A stretch of 64,000 bases of DNA from NCBI RefSeq assembly GCF_030272615.1, contig NC_081406.1, positions 214,554,997 to 214,618,996 of the forward strand. The letters are read 5' to 3'. The notes beneath the pieces were generated by a model. It saw only the letters and a program-made list of their open reading frames with translations, had not been told where the DNA came from and did not search any database. The DNA is from Cryptomeria japonica. Its lineage: Eukaryota > Streptophyta > Pinopsida > Cupressales > Cupressaceae. Numbering within the stretch: position 1 is the stretch's first letter; every line of letters starts with the position of its first letter. The position numbers and the translations under genes are program-made. Shown piece after piece: positions 34,649 through 44,789 of this stretch.

Positions 34649-36314
34649 CTAAATGAAGTAATCCAACCACTTACTTCTATCTACCATAACCAGTTCTCTA
34701 CATGCTTTCCAAGGTTCTGCAAAATTCGGGTTATCGTCATACAAGGTCTTCAAATCTTTAAATTCTAATAGTGTCACTCTCATCTCTGTCAACAATTTCC
34801 TTGTCCGACCCAATGCATCAGAAACTTTGTTACATTTCCCACTTCTATGCTTCAATACAAAGGTGTAATTCTGCAAGAATTCTACCCATCTCATATGTCT
34901 TTGATTCAACTTACTTTGACTATTCAAAAACTACAAAGCTTGATGATCTGTATACAACACAAACTCCTTAGGCAACAAGTAATGTCTCCACTTCCTCAAG
35001 GCTTGAACTATGGCATAAAACTCTCGATCATACATTGAATATCTCCTCTGGGCTATTTCTCTTCCTTCCTTACTCAAGATTTCTCCTATTGTTGTTCCAC
35101 TTGCATCACAATCCACTTGAAATACTTTATTGAAATCCAGTAAAGACAATGCAGGTTGCTCAGTCACTTTCTGCTTCAACAGTTCAAAAATTTTGTTTTC
35201 TCTAGTGGTCCACTTGAATTCCTTCTGATCTCTTCTCATGGTACTAGTCATAGGGTTACAACCTGAACTAAAATTTATGATAAACTTCTGGTAAAAACTA
35301 GCCAATCCATGAAATGATCTTACCTCTCCAATGATTTTTGGTGTAGGCCACTCAACAATTGCTTTCACTTTCTTAGGGTCCATCTTCAAAACATCCTTAG
35401 ATATCACAAATCCCAAATAGAATAACTCATCCTTCATGAAAGTACACTTCTTGATATTGCTTAGCAACTTCTCTCCTCTCAACCTCTGCAAAATTTGTCT
35501 TAACTGCAACAAATGCTCCTCTTTTGTCCTACTAAAAATTAGAATATCATCCAAATACACAATAAAAAACTTACCAATAATTTTTCAATACCTCATTCAT
35601 CAGCCTCATGAAAGTACTCAGTGCATTAGTCAATCCAAAAGGCATCACCAACCATTCATACAATCCTTCATTTGTCTTAAATGTCATCTTCCACTCATCA
35701 CCTTCTCTGATCCTAATCTGATGATATCTACTCTTCAAATCTATCTTTGTAAAGTATTTTGCTCCACACAAATAGTCCATTATGTCATCCATCCTAGGTA
35801 AATAAAACTGATATTTTACTGTGATCTTGTTTATTGCTTTGGAATTAGTACACATTCTCCACTGTCCATTCCTTTTAGGTTCTAATACTGCTAGTATTGC
35901 ACTAGGGCTCAAACTCTCCCTGATCAAACCTTTCTTCAATAGCTCATGCACTTGTCTATTCAGTTCTTCATTTTTTGTCGATGCCAACCGATGTGAAAAT
36001 TTGTTAGGCAAAATAGCTCTAGAAACCAAGTCCATACAATTACTAATACTTCTCACAGGTGGCAATTCATCAAGTACATTATCTGAAATTGTGTCCTCAT
36101 ATTTTGTCAGTAAATATTTTATCTCTTTTGGGTGTTCTCCTTTTGGTTCTAGTTTCTCAGTCTTCTTAGGAATTAAGGAAAAACACACATTCTCATGTCT
36201 CAATCCATCCAGGAATTTCCTTCCATCTACCAAATAGATTCTAGCATTCATACAATCTTCATTCTTCAAAGGTTCCTCCAAGGGTAACAAGAGTTTCTTC
36301 ATCGCATTGGCCAC
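34649..36314 (-). pseudogene. Chromovirus reverse transcriptase-RNase H
   Basis: The frame 36,314-35,571 covers the linker and RT fingers/palm: [55 protein letters not shown] and [18 protein letters not shown]. It then shifts into 35,560-34,931 with an intact YLDD box ([17 protein letters not shown]), [20 protein letters not shown] and the RNase H core [40 protein letters not shown] and LYTDHQAL. The tail 34,927-34,649 has RHMRWVEFLQNYTFVLKHRSG. This is the longest nearly open coding stretch in the window apart from 48,756-51,704. Confidence 0.9.
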
Positions 36315-36479
36315 AATAGTGCATGTATTCTTCCTTCAATCATGTACTGCCTATCTATCAAACTACCAAGGTCTACCCAACAAAAGGTGACAAATATCCA
36401 TAGGCATAATATCACACAAGAATTCATCATGATAATTCCCAATTTTTAGTTTCACCAAACATTGTTCATTTACTAACAA

Positions 36480-36808
36480 CTTAAGTTCAACCTGAATCCA
36501 TGCTATCTGATAAGGCTTAGGGTGTTTTAGTTTCTCCTATTTGACTTATTCACCATTAATTTTGAAACAATATTATATGTACTACCACTATCAATAACAA
36601 CTTTAGAACACTTACCTGATACCTTACATCTAGTCTTGAACAAATTCTTCCTTTGCAAGGGCTCTTCATCTCCTCTAGTATCACATAAAGCTCTCCTCAT
36701 CACCAACAGATCTTCATCTTATGGTTTACTATCTGATCCAGTAGGGCTTTCTTCCACCACTGCTTCTCTTCCTGTAGTTTCTACCTTCTTACACTCAAAT
36801 GAAGAATA
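36480..36808 (-). pseudogene. Chromovirus protease region
   Basis: Minus strand reads KCSKVVIDSGSTYNIVSKLM, a retropepsin D-S-G active site, after a linker starting ETTGREAVVEESPTGSDSK. Stops follow. It continues directly from the second half of the gag zinc knuckle (FECKK) at the edge of the inserted element. Confidence 0.75.
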
Positions 36809-36814
36809 ATGATG

Positions 36815-38285
36815 AACAGTAAATACCCAACAGGTACTGAGAGGGGGGTTGAATTAGTACAGATAAAGATTTCTCTGACAACTTAAATTGCAAAGACTGC
36901 ACTAACTGGCAAACTGCATCACCAACCTAAACCAAGACAATACCAGTAAAACATAGTAAGAGTGTAAAAGACATAAACCGGTAACACTTAGAACTTCTCC
37001 AAACCTAACATCTCATCTCAACTTCACCCATATACTTAAGCAGGTAATACATCATAAATACAATGACCATTAGATCAACATGCATTACCACTTAACTAAA
37101 AACACTAAAACATCACATGAAAAAGCATCACACATAACATACTAATTTTTCATGTGGAAACCTAGCTAGGAAAAACCACGATGGGGATGAATACCCAGAA
37201 GTTGTTCTTGAACTCTTCTGAAGTTCGCTCTGTTAGGATCCTAGTCTGGTTAAAGACTTTACAACAACATCTGCTAGGAACCGATCCTGGTAGGAATCAC
37301 CCGACTAAGGAATGACTAAATACCTGGTTAGAGGTTAAAACCTTGTTAAAGGTTACCTCGCAAGACGATTTGAAGAACTCAATGATTTTGAGTCACCCTG
37401 TTAGAGGATTTACAAAAAGCCTATTAAAGCTACCTGGTAAAGGGATTTTCTAACTTCTGAAATAGTTAGAAGTCAACAGGTAATACACTAATCTGATAAT
37501 AGTACTCAATGCCAAGGCAGATCCACTTCAGTTCCTTTACATCTACAATCACACTCTACAGATCTCTACTCACTTCTCTGGTTTGGCAAGAATCACCTCA
37601 CATACATTCATTTGCCAACAAACTCAAATGAGAAACATCATTAACCTTATAAACAACAATTCGGTCGATGGCCAAAACCTAAAACCCTAAGCATCTAGGT
37701 TAACAATACAGTCGGTCCAATCCTGACCGTTTAAACACATTACATAGAGTAAAATAATCTTGAACAAATCTCAAGATGTTTTGCATCATCTGTTCTTTAC
37801 CACTTCTGGAAGCTGATAACCCATCACATGCTCTCCACCATTTACTAAGACTTCACACATTCCTGAGGTAGATAGAATCAATCTTCTTATGCAAGATCCT
37901 CAAGGAAATCCTTCACGTGCACAAGGATAACATGGCAACGTGATCTAATCTTCATTTCAATGCTAACTCATCATAGGATGTTGTCGGTCGAATCACACAG
38001 ACTTGGAATGCATCAGCCAGAAACCCTAAAGCTGAGTCTACCAACCAGTAGTCATATCAAGTGAAACCCTGATACAAACTTTTCATATACCAGTTCACTT
38101 GTGAGTTTACTTACTTCAACATACTGGTTCACACTTCATCATACCGGTTCACTTGCCAGTTTACTTACTTCAACATACCATTTCACACTTCATCATATCG
38201 GTTCACACTTCAACATATTGACATCAATGACAACATACATTATTATAATGTCATCAAACTTTGCACATATGCCAACATAAAATGC
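36815..38285 (-). mobile_element. LTR-like insertion splitting the gag zinc knuckle
   Basis: 1,471 bp flanked by ATGATG (36,809-36,814 and 38,286-38,291), which is CATCAT in the coding direction. Near its minus-strand start it has TGTTGGCATATG and near its end CCCCCCTCTCAGTACCTG, the same layout as the solo LTR at 44,790-47,079. A minus-strand TATAAGG word (37,645-37,653) lies in a matching place. No coding region is seen. It is most simply a solo LTR of that family. The extreme ends are not a clean TG...CA, so the edges may be off by a few bases. Confidence 0.6.
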
Positions 38286-39203
38286 ATGATGTCCTTCTCC
38301 TCACTTAAAGTAGTTTCCTCTAAATGTTCTCCTGTCTTGTCTTCCAAAATTGTCATTCTAGTAACCATCTGGTTCTCTCCTCCGGTAGAAATTACTATCA
38401 TCCTTCTAGTATGAATTACCTTCTTTGTTCACTTCCTTGTCCTTTCTATGATCTATACTAGTTGCTCTTCCTCCAGTACATCCTCTTCCTCCTTGAAATC
38501 TTCCTCTGGTAAACCTTCCACCTTTGCCTCTTTGCCTCTGCTCATGTCTTTTGTTTAAATTCTCTTCTGCCTTTAGGGCATACTAGTAAGCCTCTTCAAC
38601 ACTCTCCAATTTGATCAAACTGAGTTCATCTTGTATAGACATCCTCAATCAATTCAAATAACTTGCAACTTGTTCAACTTCATCATCAACATGTCTGGAT
38701 CTGATATTTAACTTGTAGAATAATTCGATGTACTCCTTCACAGTAGATTCCTTTTGTCTCAAATTTTGCAACTTCTGAAACAAATCCACTTGATAATTTT
38801 CCGACACAAACTTTGATTTCAACTTAGCAATAATCCGATCCCATGTCTTAAAATTCTCTTTACCTCTTCTTTGTCTATCAACTTTCAAATGCTCTCACCA
38901 AAGAGATGCATGGCCTTTCAACCAGGTATAGGCATATTTGACCTTCCTCTCTTCTGTAGTGTTTTCAAAATCAAAATAATTCTCCATCTCTGAGATCCAA
39001 TCCTTGAATTCATCGGAATCTAACTTTCCATCATTTTTCGGTGGGGTAAAATGAGGGTTAGTATTCTCCCTACTCAAAACCCTCAAAACCCTTTCCTCAT
39101 CCGTATCAACCACTGGTAGGTTTTCTTGTTCTGTCGGGGCTTCTTCTCCTTCATCTTCACTTACATCTTCAATATGTTGGCCTCTTCTCTAGGTTGTCTC
39201 CAT
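38286..39203 (-). pseudogene. Chromovirus gag
   Basis: Begins METT near 39,203 with an early stop. It has an acidic N-terminus (EDVSEDEGEEAPTEQENLPV), then the capsid part FKDWISEMENYFDFENTTEE, YAYTWLKGHASLW, TWDRIIAKLKSKFVSENYQV and YIELFYKLNIRSRHVDDEVE of the Retrotrans_gag family. After that comes an Arg/Gly-rich basic stretch (RQRGKGGRFTRGRFQGGRG). The zinc knuckle begins NYFK-stop-GEGHH at 38,310 and is completed as SSFECKK beyond the insertion at 36,808. It would form the particle shell. Confidence 0.8.
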
Positions 39204-39394
39204 GGTTTCCAACCAGGCTGCTATACCACACAACATTTCAATCACAACAGGGTCTACATTCCCACATGCTCCACCATTCCTAGATCCTCTTCACACCATT
39301 GTTCATGCTAGTCCTCTGTAGCTCCAGGTTGGATCTGTAATCCACCACCCTACAACAAAAAATTTAGGACACGCAACCTCCAAAATGAAACTTC

Positions 39395-39406
39395 GCTCTA
39401 ATACCA
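39395..39406 (-). other. Chromovirus primer binding site
   Basis: TGGTATTAGAGC on the minus strand, two bases inside the 5' LTR. It is one C-to-T change from TGGTATCAGAGC, the usual site complementary to initiator-Met tRNA. Confidence 0.85.
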
Positions 39407-39408
39407 CT

Positions 39409-40209
39409 TGAAGAAGTCACTAGTGAGGAGGGATCTCAAGGAGATCAATTCGGACTGGTCAACAAGAGTAAACAGAATGGAAACACAAAGACATGATGGA
39501 GGCAATCCAGAATAGATTCTTTTATTGCATGAAAATTGATTACAACCAATCGGTAACAACCGGGTTACAACATACCGACTCATAGGCCTAGTAGAACATA
39601 CAAAATAGGTCACAATCGAGACCTTGAATTTTGAGATCTATCTTTTATGTATAGTCTAGCTACTTGATTCTTTGATTGATTACATTCTAATATGCAATTA
39701 CAATTATATATACCGATCCGAAGGATCCAGTTGGCCCAAACGGATCAAAACCCAAAGAACAAGAACTAACGTGTAAAATAACAAGGTCGACCTTCGCCAA
39801 GAGATTCCTCCAGAAAATCCAAAGGATCAATGTAGATCATCGGAAAAGGTCAACCACATGCCAAGGAACATCAGAATCAACACCCAAGGCTCTGCAAGAT
39901 TTGGAAGGGGTTCTAGTAGATCACCAAAATAGGTCTAGGCAACCGGTAACAAGAACTGCCAACCAGTAACAGGAAACTATCAAGGAAACCATCAAGGAAA
40001 CCAAAAGTGATATCTTGCCAGAAAATGATCTAAATGCAATGAGGTATTGAAGAAAGAAATATGATCAAGTCTTCAAGTAGAATCCAACTCCACAGGATCC
40101 AATGAGCCAAAACCAAGACACACAGAAAGGAAAATTGAAACTACAAATAGAAAGGAAAATGTTTTTGGTTGATGCAAGATTGCTATGAACCGAGGATGCT
40201 CCTGCATCA
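39409..40209 (-). repeat. Chromovirus 5' LTR
   Basis: 801 bp, TGAAGAAGTCAC to CTCCTGCATCA on the plus strand, paired with 32,472-33,285. Next to the primer binding site, so it is the 5' LTR of this minus-strand element. CTTGA follows at 40,210. Confidence 0.9.
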
Positions 40210-40539
40210 CTTGACTACCAAAGTAAGCTTCTGGGTGAAGTTGAATCCCATGAATACTTGTATGGTTCTCAAGGTCTTGCATTTTTAGTAATTTTATAAG
40301 AGCATCATCATCGACACAAACATCTAAAACAATTGATTATTGTTGGTCATGGTCAATGAGTTCGGGATAGATCAGTTTGAGCTCATATGACATTGAAAGG
40401 ATAATGGGAGTGATGGTGTTTACATGAGTATTGATATCAAATATATCATCTCCATATTCAAAATGCATTTCATGGAACCTCTTCATTGGAGTCTTCAACA
40501 TCGGCAGGAGGATCTGCTTGGACCCCAGTGATGGTGATC

Positions 40540-40690
40540 TTAGGCACAGGAGTAAACCCCAAGCCCCTATTATACTTCTATGAAATTGGGGAGATGGGTG
40601 TTTTTCTGCTTTTTTCTTCAGGTTCGAGACCATGTCCTTTATAGCCCATCCTTTCTACTATAGAGAAAGCCTTTCGACACATCTATTTTG
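40540..40690 (-). pseudogene. E2 G-patch-like segment
   Basis: Minus frame: KAFSIVERMGYKGHGLEPEE, then QKYNRGLGFTP. The glycine spacing (MGYxGxGLxxx, later GLGF) is that of a G-patch, better preserved than in E1. It lies between protease and the chromovirus insertion. Confidence 0.65.
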
Positions 40691-41045
40691 GGTTTTTTGT
40701 TAGTTCTTCTTCTTCTTCTCGATATAGCCAAGAGGTGACATCTGTTTCCAAGATCCCCTCATCAAGTGGAACCCATTGTTGAAAGGTGGTTTCTTTACAT
40801 TGGATAGTGGGTTTTTCTTATTTCTTTTTCTCTTTCTGCTTGCCATATGATTTAGGAGAGAGTGGGAGTTAACCCACATAAAGAGTGTTCTGCAAGGTAT
40901 ACTCTCCACAACCATTGTCTATTATTTTGATCTTTTTATTAGGTGCGGATGAGGTGGATGCAATGTTGGATGGATTAGATGGAGGGAGCAGAGCTGGTCT
41001 ATTAAGTGGACAATGATAAGGGTTCTTCCATTCAAGTAGCTTGCA
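40690..41045 (-). pseudogene. E2 protease to G-patch linker (degraded)
   Basis: Connects the protease block to the G-patch on the minus strand, with Lys/Arg-rich and Glu-rich words (WQAERERK, YREEEEELTKNPK) and several stops. Part of the polyprotein, no separate gene. Confidence 0.4.
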
Positions 41046-41430
41046 CTACTCAAAAGGTTGTGGATCAATACAGATGGTGATTGCCCTACCATTGGATGAA
41101 AATTTCAGACATTGATGGTACATGGAATGGATGACTTGAATGGAGTGGATCCAAGGATGACCAATGAGATTGTTATGGGGGAGATCAAGGTCAAGAACTT
41201 GGAAATTTGTATGCACTATAGTGGGGCCCACTTGAAGAGGCAAGTTAATTGTTCCTTTGGAGACCCTCTTTGAATCATCATATGCTTTTATTACTATCTT
41301 GTCTAATGTGTCAACCAAGTCCTCAGAGATACCCAATTGTTTAATTAGCTTATATGTACATAAATTCAAGCTAGATCCATCATCTATGAGGACTCTCTTA
41401 ATCTTATGTTTGTGAACAAGGGATTCGATG
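41046..41430 (-). pseudogene. E2 retropepsin-like protease
   Basis: Minus frame: VLIDDGSSLNLCTYKLIKQL, then IVIKAYDDSKRVSKGTINLP, TNFQVLDLDLPHNNLIGHPW and HSMYHQCLKFSSNGRAITI. The active-site triad reads D-D-G where retropepsins usually have D-T-G or D-S-G. It is more intact than E1's protease. A TAG/TAA stop follows QPFE. Confidence 0.8.
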
Positions 41431-42230
41431 TGGAGGGTCCTATTATGGGATGCATCATAGAAGCATGTAAAGGCAAAATGGTGTTGCGTGGAAAGGTTTC
41501 CTATGAGGGATTGGAAATGGGGAACATTGATATTATTAGGGATGCAAGACTCGAGGAGGGCTTATTCTAGGATCTCCTTATGTACAGGAAAAGTCTTGAG
41601 GAGCTCAAGGATGGAAATTTATGTAGGAGTCTTACTGAGATGATCAAGGATATCATATCGGTAGGTGAATGACATGGGAGGTTGGGGAGGGGGAGGGGGG
41701 ATCCTAGAACAGTGATTCTGCCTCTATAGGTAGTGACATGGCACTCATTCTAATAATTGGGAGGTGAATTAGTATCTTTGCTTGGGTAGGGAGACTTGAC
41801 AACTGAGGCGAGGTTCCCCTTGGATGGTGATTTTGGGTCTAGTGGTGGGTGGGGGTTATACTCCTTTGATGGTAATGGTGTTGATAGAGGCATCAACAGG
41901 CTCTATGTGACCCACTAAGGATTAGAAGCTAGATATATAGTTGGTATAATCATAGTTGACAGCATGAGATGATGAGGCCTTGTCTTTGCCATGCTTAGGG
42001 AATGGATCCTAATACATTTTAAGCTTGTCATTAGAGTTGCCAGATTTGGCAACATCAACCTCAATATCCCCTTTGTAAGTAAGGTCTTGGATGTAATTTT
42101 TGAGTTTCATACACTTGCATGTATCATGACCATTGATATGATGGTAATCACAATATTTATTCTCATTTTACCATTGGGGTTTGGGTTGGTTAGGATCAAA
42201 AGGGTGTTTCATCAGGAAGACAACAACACC
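41431..42230 (-). pseudogene. E2 gag-protease linker with zinc-finger-like segment
   Basis: Minus frame has CDYHHINGHDTCKCMKLKNY (about 42,165-42,105), a Cys/His cluster (C-x2-H-x4-H-x3-C or similar) that sits where plant Tat elements carry a nucleocapsid finger. After it comes a broken linker with SLIGNLSTQHHFAFTCFYDA before the protease. Several stops interrupt it. Confidence 0.55.
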
Positions 42231-43310
42231 AACCTTGACAAGTTTCTAGAAGATGACCTCAATGGGTTCACCTAGCAGGGTGTAATCATGTTGACTATTG
42301 GACGGAGGGGGCAACCTTGGATGGAGGTGGGATTGCGAGGCAGATCTTGAGAATTAGACTAATTGCAAGGATTGGATCAAATGTTGAAGAAATTATTCAT
42401 GGTGGGTTTGGATGGTGCAGAAATGGTCTGGATGTGTTTAGCATTAGTGACTCAATCGTTAGTGACATTTTTATTTCTGGACTAGAATTTTGCCTTATCA
42501 TTATGAGAGGAGGAATTCTGTGTTGATTTCTAATAGTGTTTGATAGTTCCATCCTCTAAGAGCATACGCTCTAAAGCTATACACTTTTTGGAAATTTCTA
42601 CAAAGGAGGTCAAGCATTGGTGAGTCAAGGGTTTGGATAATTTTGGTATCAAATTGCATTGAAATAATTCAACCTAGTTTTGTTTTGGTGTCATCCAAGG
42701 GGATCTTTTAATAAGATGTTGCCATCTTTGAAGGAAGTTGGTGAAAGTTTCCCCAGGCCTTTTATTTTTATTACATAGGTCTATTATGGAAGCAACATTC
42801 TCAATTTTATAAGCATAACGATCCACAAATTTTTCAATGAATTCAAGGAATGATGTGATGGAGCCTTGTGGTACAGATGAGAACCAAGCAAGGGCCTCTT
42901 TAGTGAGACATTTTGGAAAGTCTTCTGAGATATATAACACTATAAGAGACTTCTTGGCATGAAACAAAAAATTCTCAAACAAGATGTCTACGATCGCCCT
43001 CACCTTTATCTTTTTGAAAATTAGGCATCTCAAATCTAGGTGGATAAGGAGCAATTGAGATGGTCAGGTCATAGAGGTACAAACATATTTCCTAAAAGGA
43101 ATAAATTCTCTTGTTAGTACCCTATTTGAGATTTTTGATGAGGTTCTTCTTGTCCTAGATTTCCTTGATGAGATCGACTTCTTGATTGTGGACATTAGGA
43201 ACATAGTGACCTATATTTGAGGTTGGGATATGATATGAAGAGGATGAGGGACGACCACCAATGTATTGACACTTGTACATTTGGAGTGGGTTTCCAATGA
43301 GAATTTTCAA
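42230..43310 (-). pseudogene. E2 gag (degraded)
   Basis: Minus frame 43,054-42,674 reads CLTKEALAWFSSVPQGSITS, FIEKFVDRYAYKIENVASI and KRPGETFTNFLQRWQHLIKR, a standard Ty3/gypsy capsid (Retrotrans_gag). Upstream, to about 43,310, a shifted frame gives the N-terminal part with DLTISIAPYPPRFEMPNF. A frameshift lies near 43,010. E1 lacks this gene. Confidence 0.8.
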
Positions 43311-43489
43311 CGAGCTATGGGATTTATTTTGTTTTGTTGGAATAATTTGTTTTTTTTTTTAAATTACCTCGTGTTCATTGGAATTCCAATGTGTTAAAAT
43401 TTCACATCAAAATTCAGAAGAAAAACCGATGAACATTTTTGACTAGCTATGGGATTTCTTTTGCTTTGTCATTTTTATTTTTTAAAGTA

Positions 43490-44005
43490 TACCTTGTGTT
43501 TGTCAGAATTTACCTATTGATCGACATATGTTGGTCTAATGATTTTCACAGCCTCTTGATTTCTTCTTACTCACCAGGATAACATAAGTTGATGACGTCT
43601 CTTCCTGCTGATCGGTGTGAGCTATCCTGCTAGTCTCACCGGATATCAAGACAGCTTAAAATATGTTCAGGCGATGGGCATAATTTCCCCAATGTCTTTT
43701 ACCTCAACATAGCTCCTCCCAATATGTTATTTCTCCTCAGCATAAGCTTTTACCCTTTATCACCGTAACCTTTTCCGATGTGTTTTACTTTTCCTAGTGT
43801 CTAGCGGGATAAGTCTTACTGATAACATCATCGACTATTGGCAATACAAGATTTATCCATTGCCGCTAGTGTGTGTTTTGTTGATGGACTTCATTAGTGT
43901 ATTCTATCCCGATCACATGCTTCTACTTGTGTGTTACCATCAGGTTGATTTTTTCCAATAGTTCAGATTTCATATTTGATGTCAAAATTCCAACAAATAG
44001 GAGGT
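43490..44005. repeat. Dispersed repeat, copy A
   Basis: About 500 bp that align in the same orientation with 57,285-57,770. A conserved core is GTTCAGGCGATGGGCATAAT. Copy B has lost roughly 60 bp in the middle. No coding capacity. It lies just upstream (in minus direction) of E2 gag, so it may belong to E2's 5' end, but copy B is not next to a gag gene. Confidence 0.65.
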
Positions 44006-44009
44006 ATTT

Positions 44010-44735
44010 AAAAAAAAGAAGTAATTACGCACCATCATTATATGTAGGCTCAGGGTGTGAAAATTGGGAGGAAGCAGGCACAATTGCTGCAGATAGATGC
44101 TCAACAACAACTATACAAGAGGTTGGTCCTTTCATTCTTGTGAACAAGATTTTTTTGCAAGTTCCTTTGCTTTCCTTGCATTCACTTGTTCACTTTATTT
44201 CCAACTATAAGCAACTTTAATTCCTGGTAAATAGCCCCATAGAATAGTAGGGCCTTTGCTTTCAGTTTGAATGGATCAGAATTTAATTTCAGTTTGAATG
44301 AATTGGAATTCAATTTGAATGAAATGGCCCTATAATTATATGGCCTTTTCTTTTTGGGTTGGATAAATCTTGTAAGTTTACTTTTGGTTTTTGTATTTGT
44401 CCAAAAAACTTCCATAAAAAGAGGTTCCTAACACCTCCCTTTATAAAAGTAGGGGAATGAGATTGTATTATGTCTTTATTCCTATAGCAAGAACATATTG
44501 CATGATATTGTATTTTGTCTATATTCCTATAGAAAGAACAAATGGGCATATCCTTTTCCCAGATGGTGAACTATCCAAATCATCTATATTCCTATAGAAA
44601 GAACAAGAACAGTAAGAAGGGGGGGAGCCCGGGTAGAGGGCAGAGAAGTGGGGACGAAAAAGTTAGGTGATTCAGAGCTTCCATTATTGGGGCCTCATTT
44701 CTCTCCTACATGAATCCTAAGTTATTCCATTAAGA
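44010..44735. other. Unassigned, with one possible small exon
   Basis: 44,048-44,120 follows TATATGTAG (possible splice acceptor) and ends before GTTGG (possible donor). Its open frame reads GVKIGRKQAQLLQIDAQQQL, which looks coding but is not recognised. The remainder has repeated AGTTTGAATG words (44,260-44,315) and no feature. Confidence 0.25.
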
Positions 44736-44737
44736 AA

Positions 44738-44789
44738 ATTGCGACCAAATTATTAGCTCGAATTCCCTTGCCGAATAGTAGGGCGTTAG
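44738..44789. repeat. Left copy of a tandem duplication cut by the solo LTR
   Basis: ACCAAATTATTAGCTCGAAT and CCCTTGCCGAATAGTAGGGC recur at 47,103-47,160, just beyond the LTR. If the LTR is removed, the two copies sit in tandem with a period of about 75-80 bp. The right copy has an extra AGCTCCAATT. Confidence 0.75.

Larger units (their letters stand above)
32472..40209 (-). mobile_element. Complete chromovirus (Ty3/gypsy) nested in E2
   Basis: 7,738 bp with two LTRs, CTTGA target duplication, primer binding site, gag, protease, RT, RNase H, integrase and a C-terminal chromodomain, all on the minus strand. It inserted in the protease-RT linker of E2. By eye the two LTRs differ at roughly one base in ten, many being C/T or G/A pairs, so the insertion is old. 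Its own gag is interrupted by a 1.47 kb insertion (36,815-38,285). All genes carry stops. Confidence 0.9.
22150..43320 (-). mobile_element. E2: Tat-lineage retrotransposon with antisense PMD gene, split by a chromovirus
   Basis: Minus-strand order is gag (43,310-42,230), protease (41,430-41,046), G-patch (40,690-40,540), [chromovirus 40,209-32,472], RT, RNase H, second RNase H, integrase ending near 28,990, spacer, and the plus-strand PMD gene (22,577-26,440). The same block order and wording as E1 show one family. The 3' LTR was not found, and the 5' LTR is not clear right of 43,320. Without the chromovirus the element would span about 13 kb. It is more complete than E1 because gag survives. 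Confidence 0.75.

Noticed and set aside
34771-36237. Plus-strand frames opposite the chromovirus RT
   Set aside because: Antisense shadows of a well recognised minus-strand RT-RNase H.
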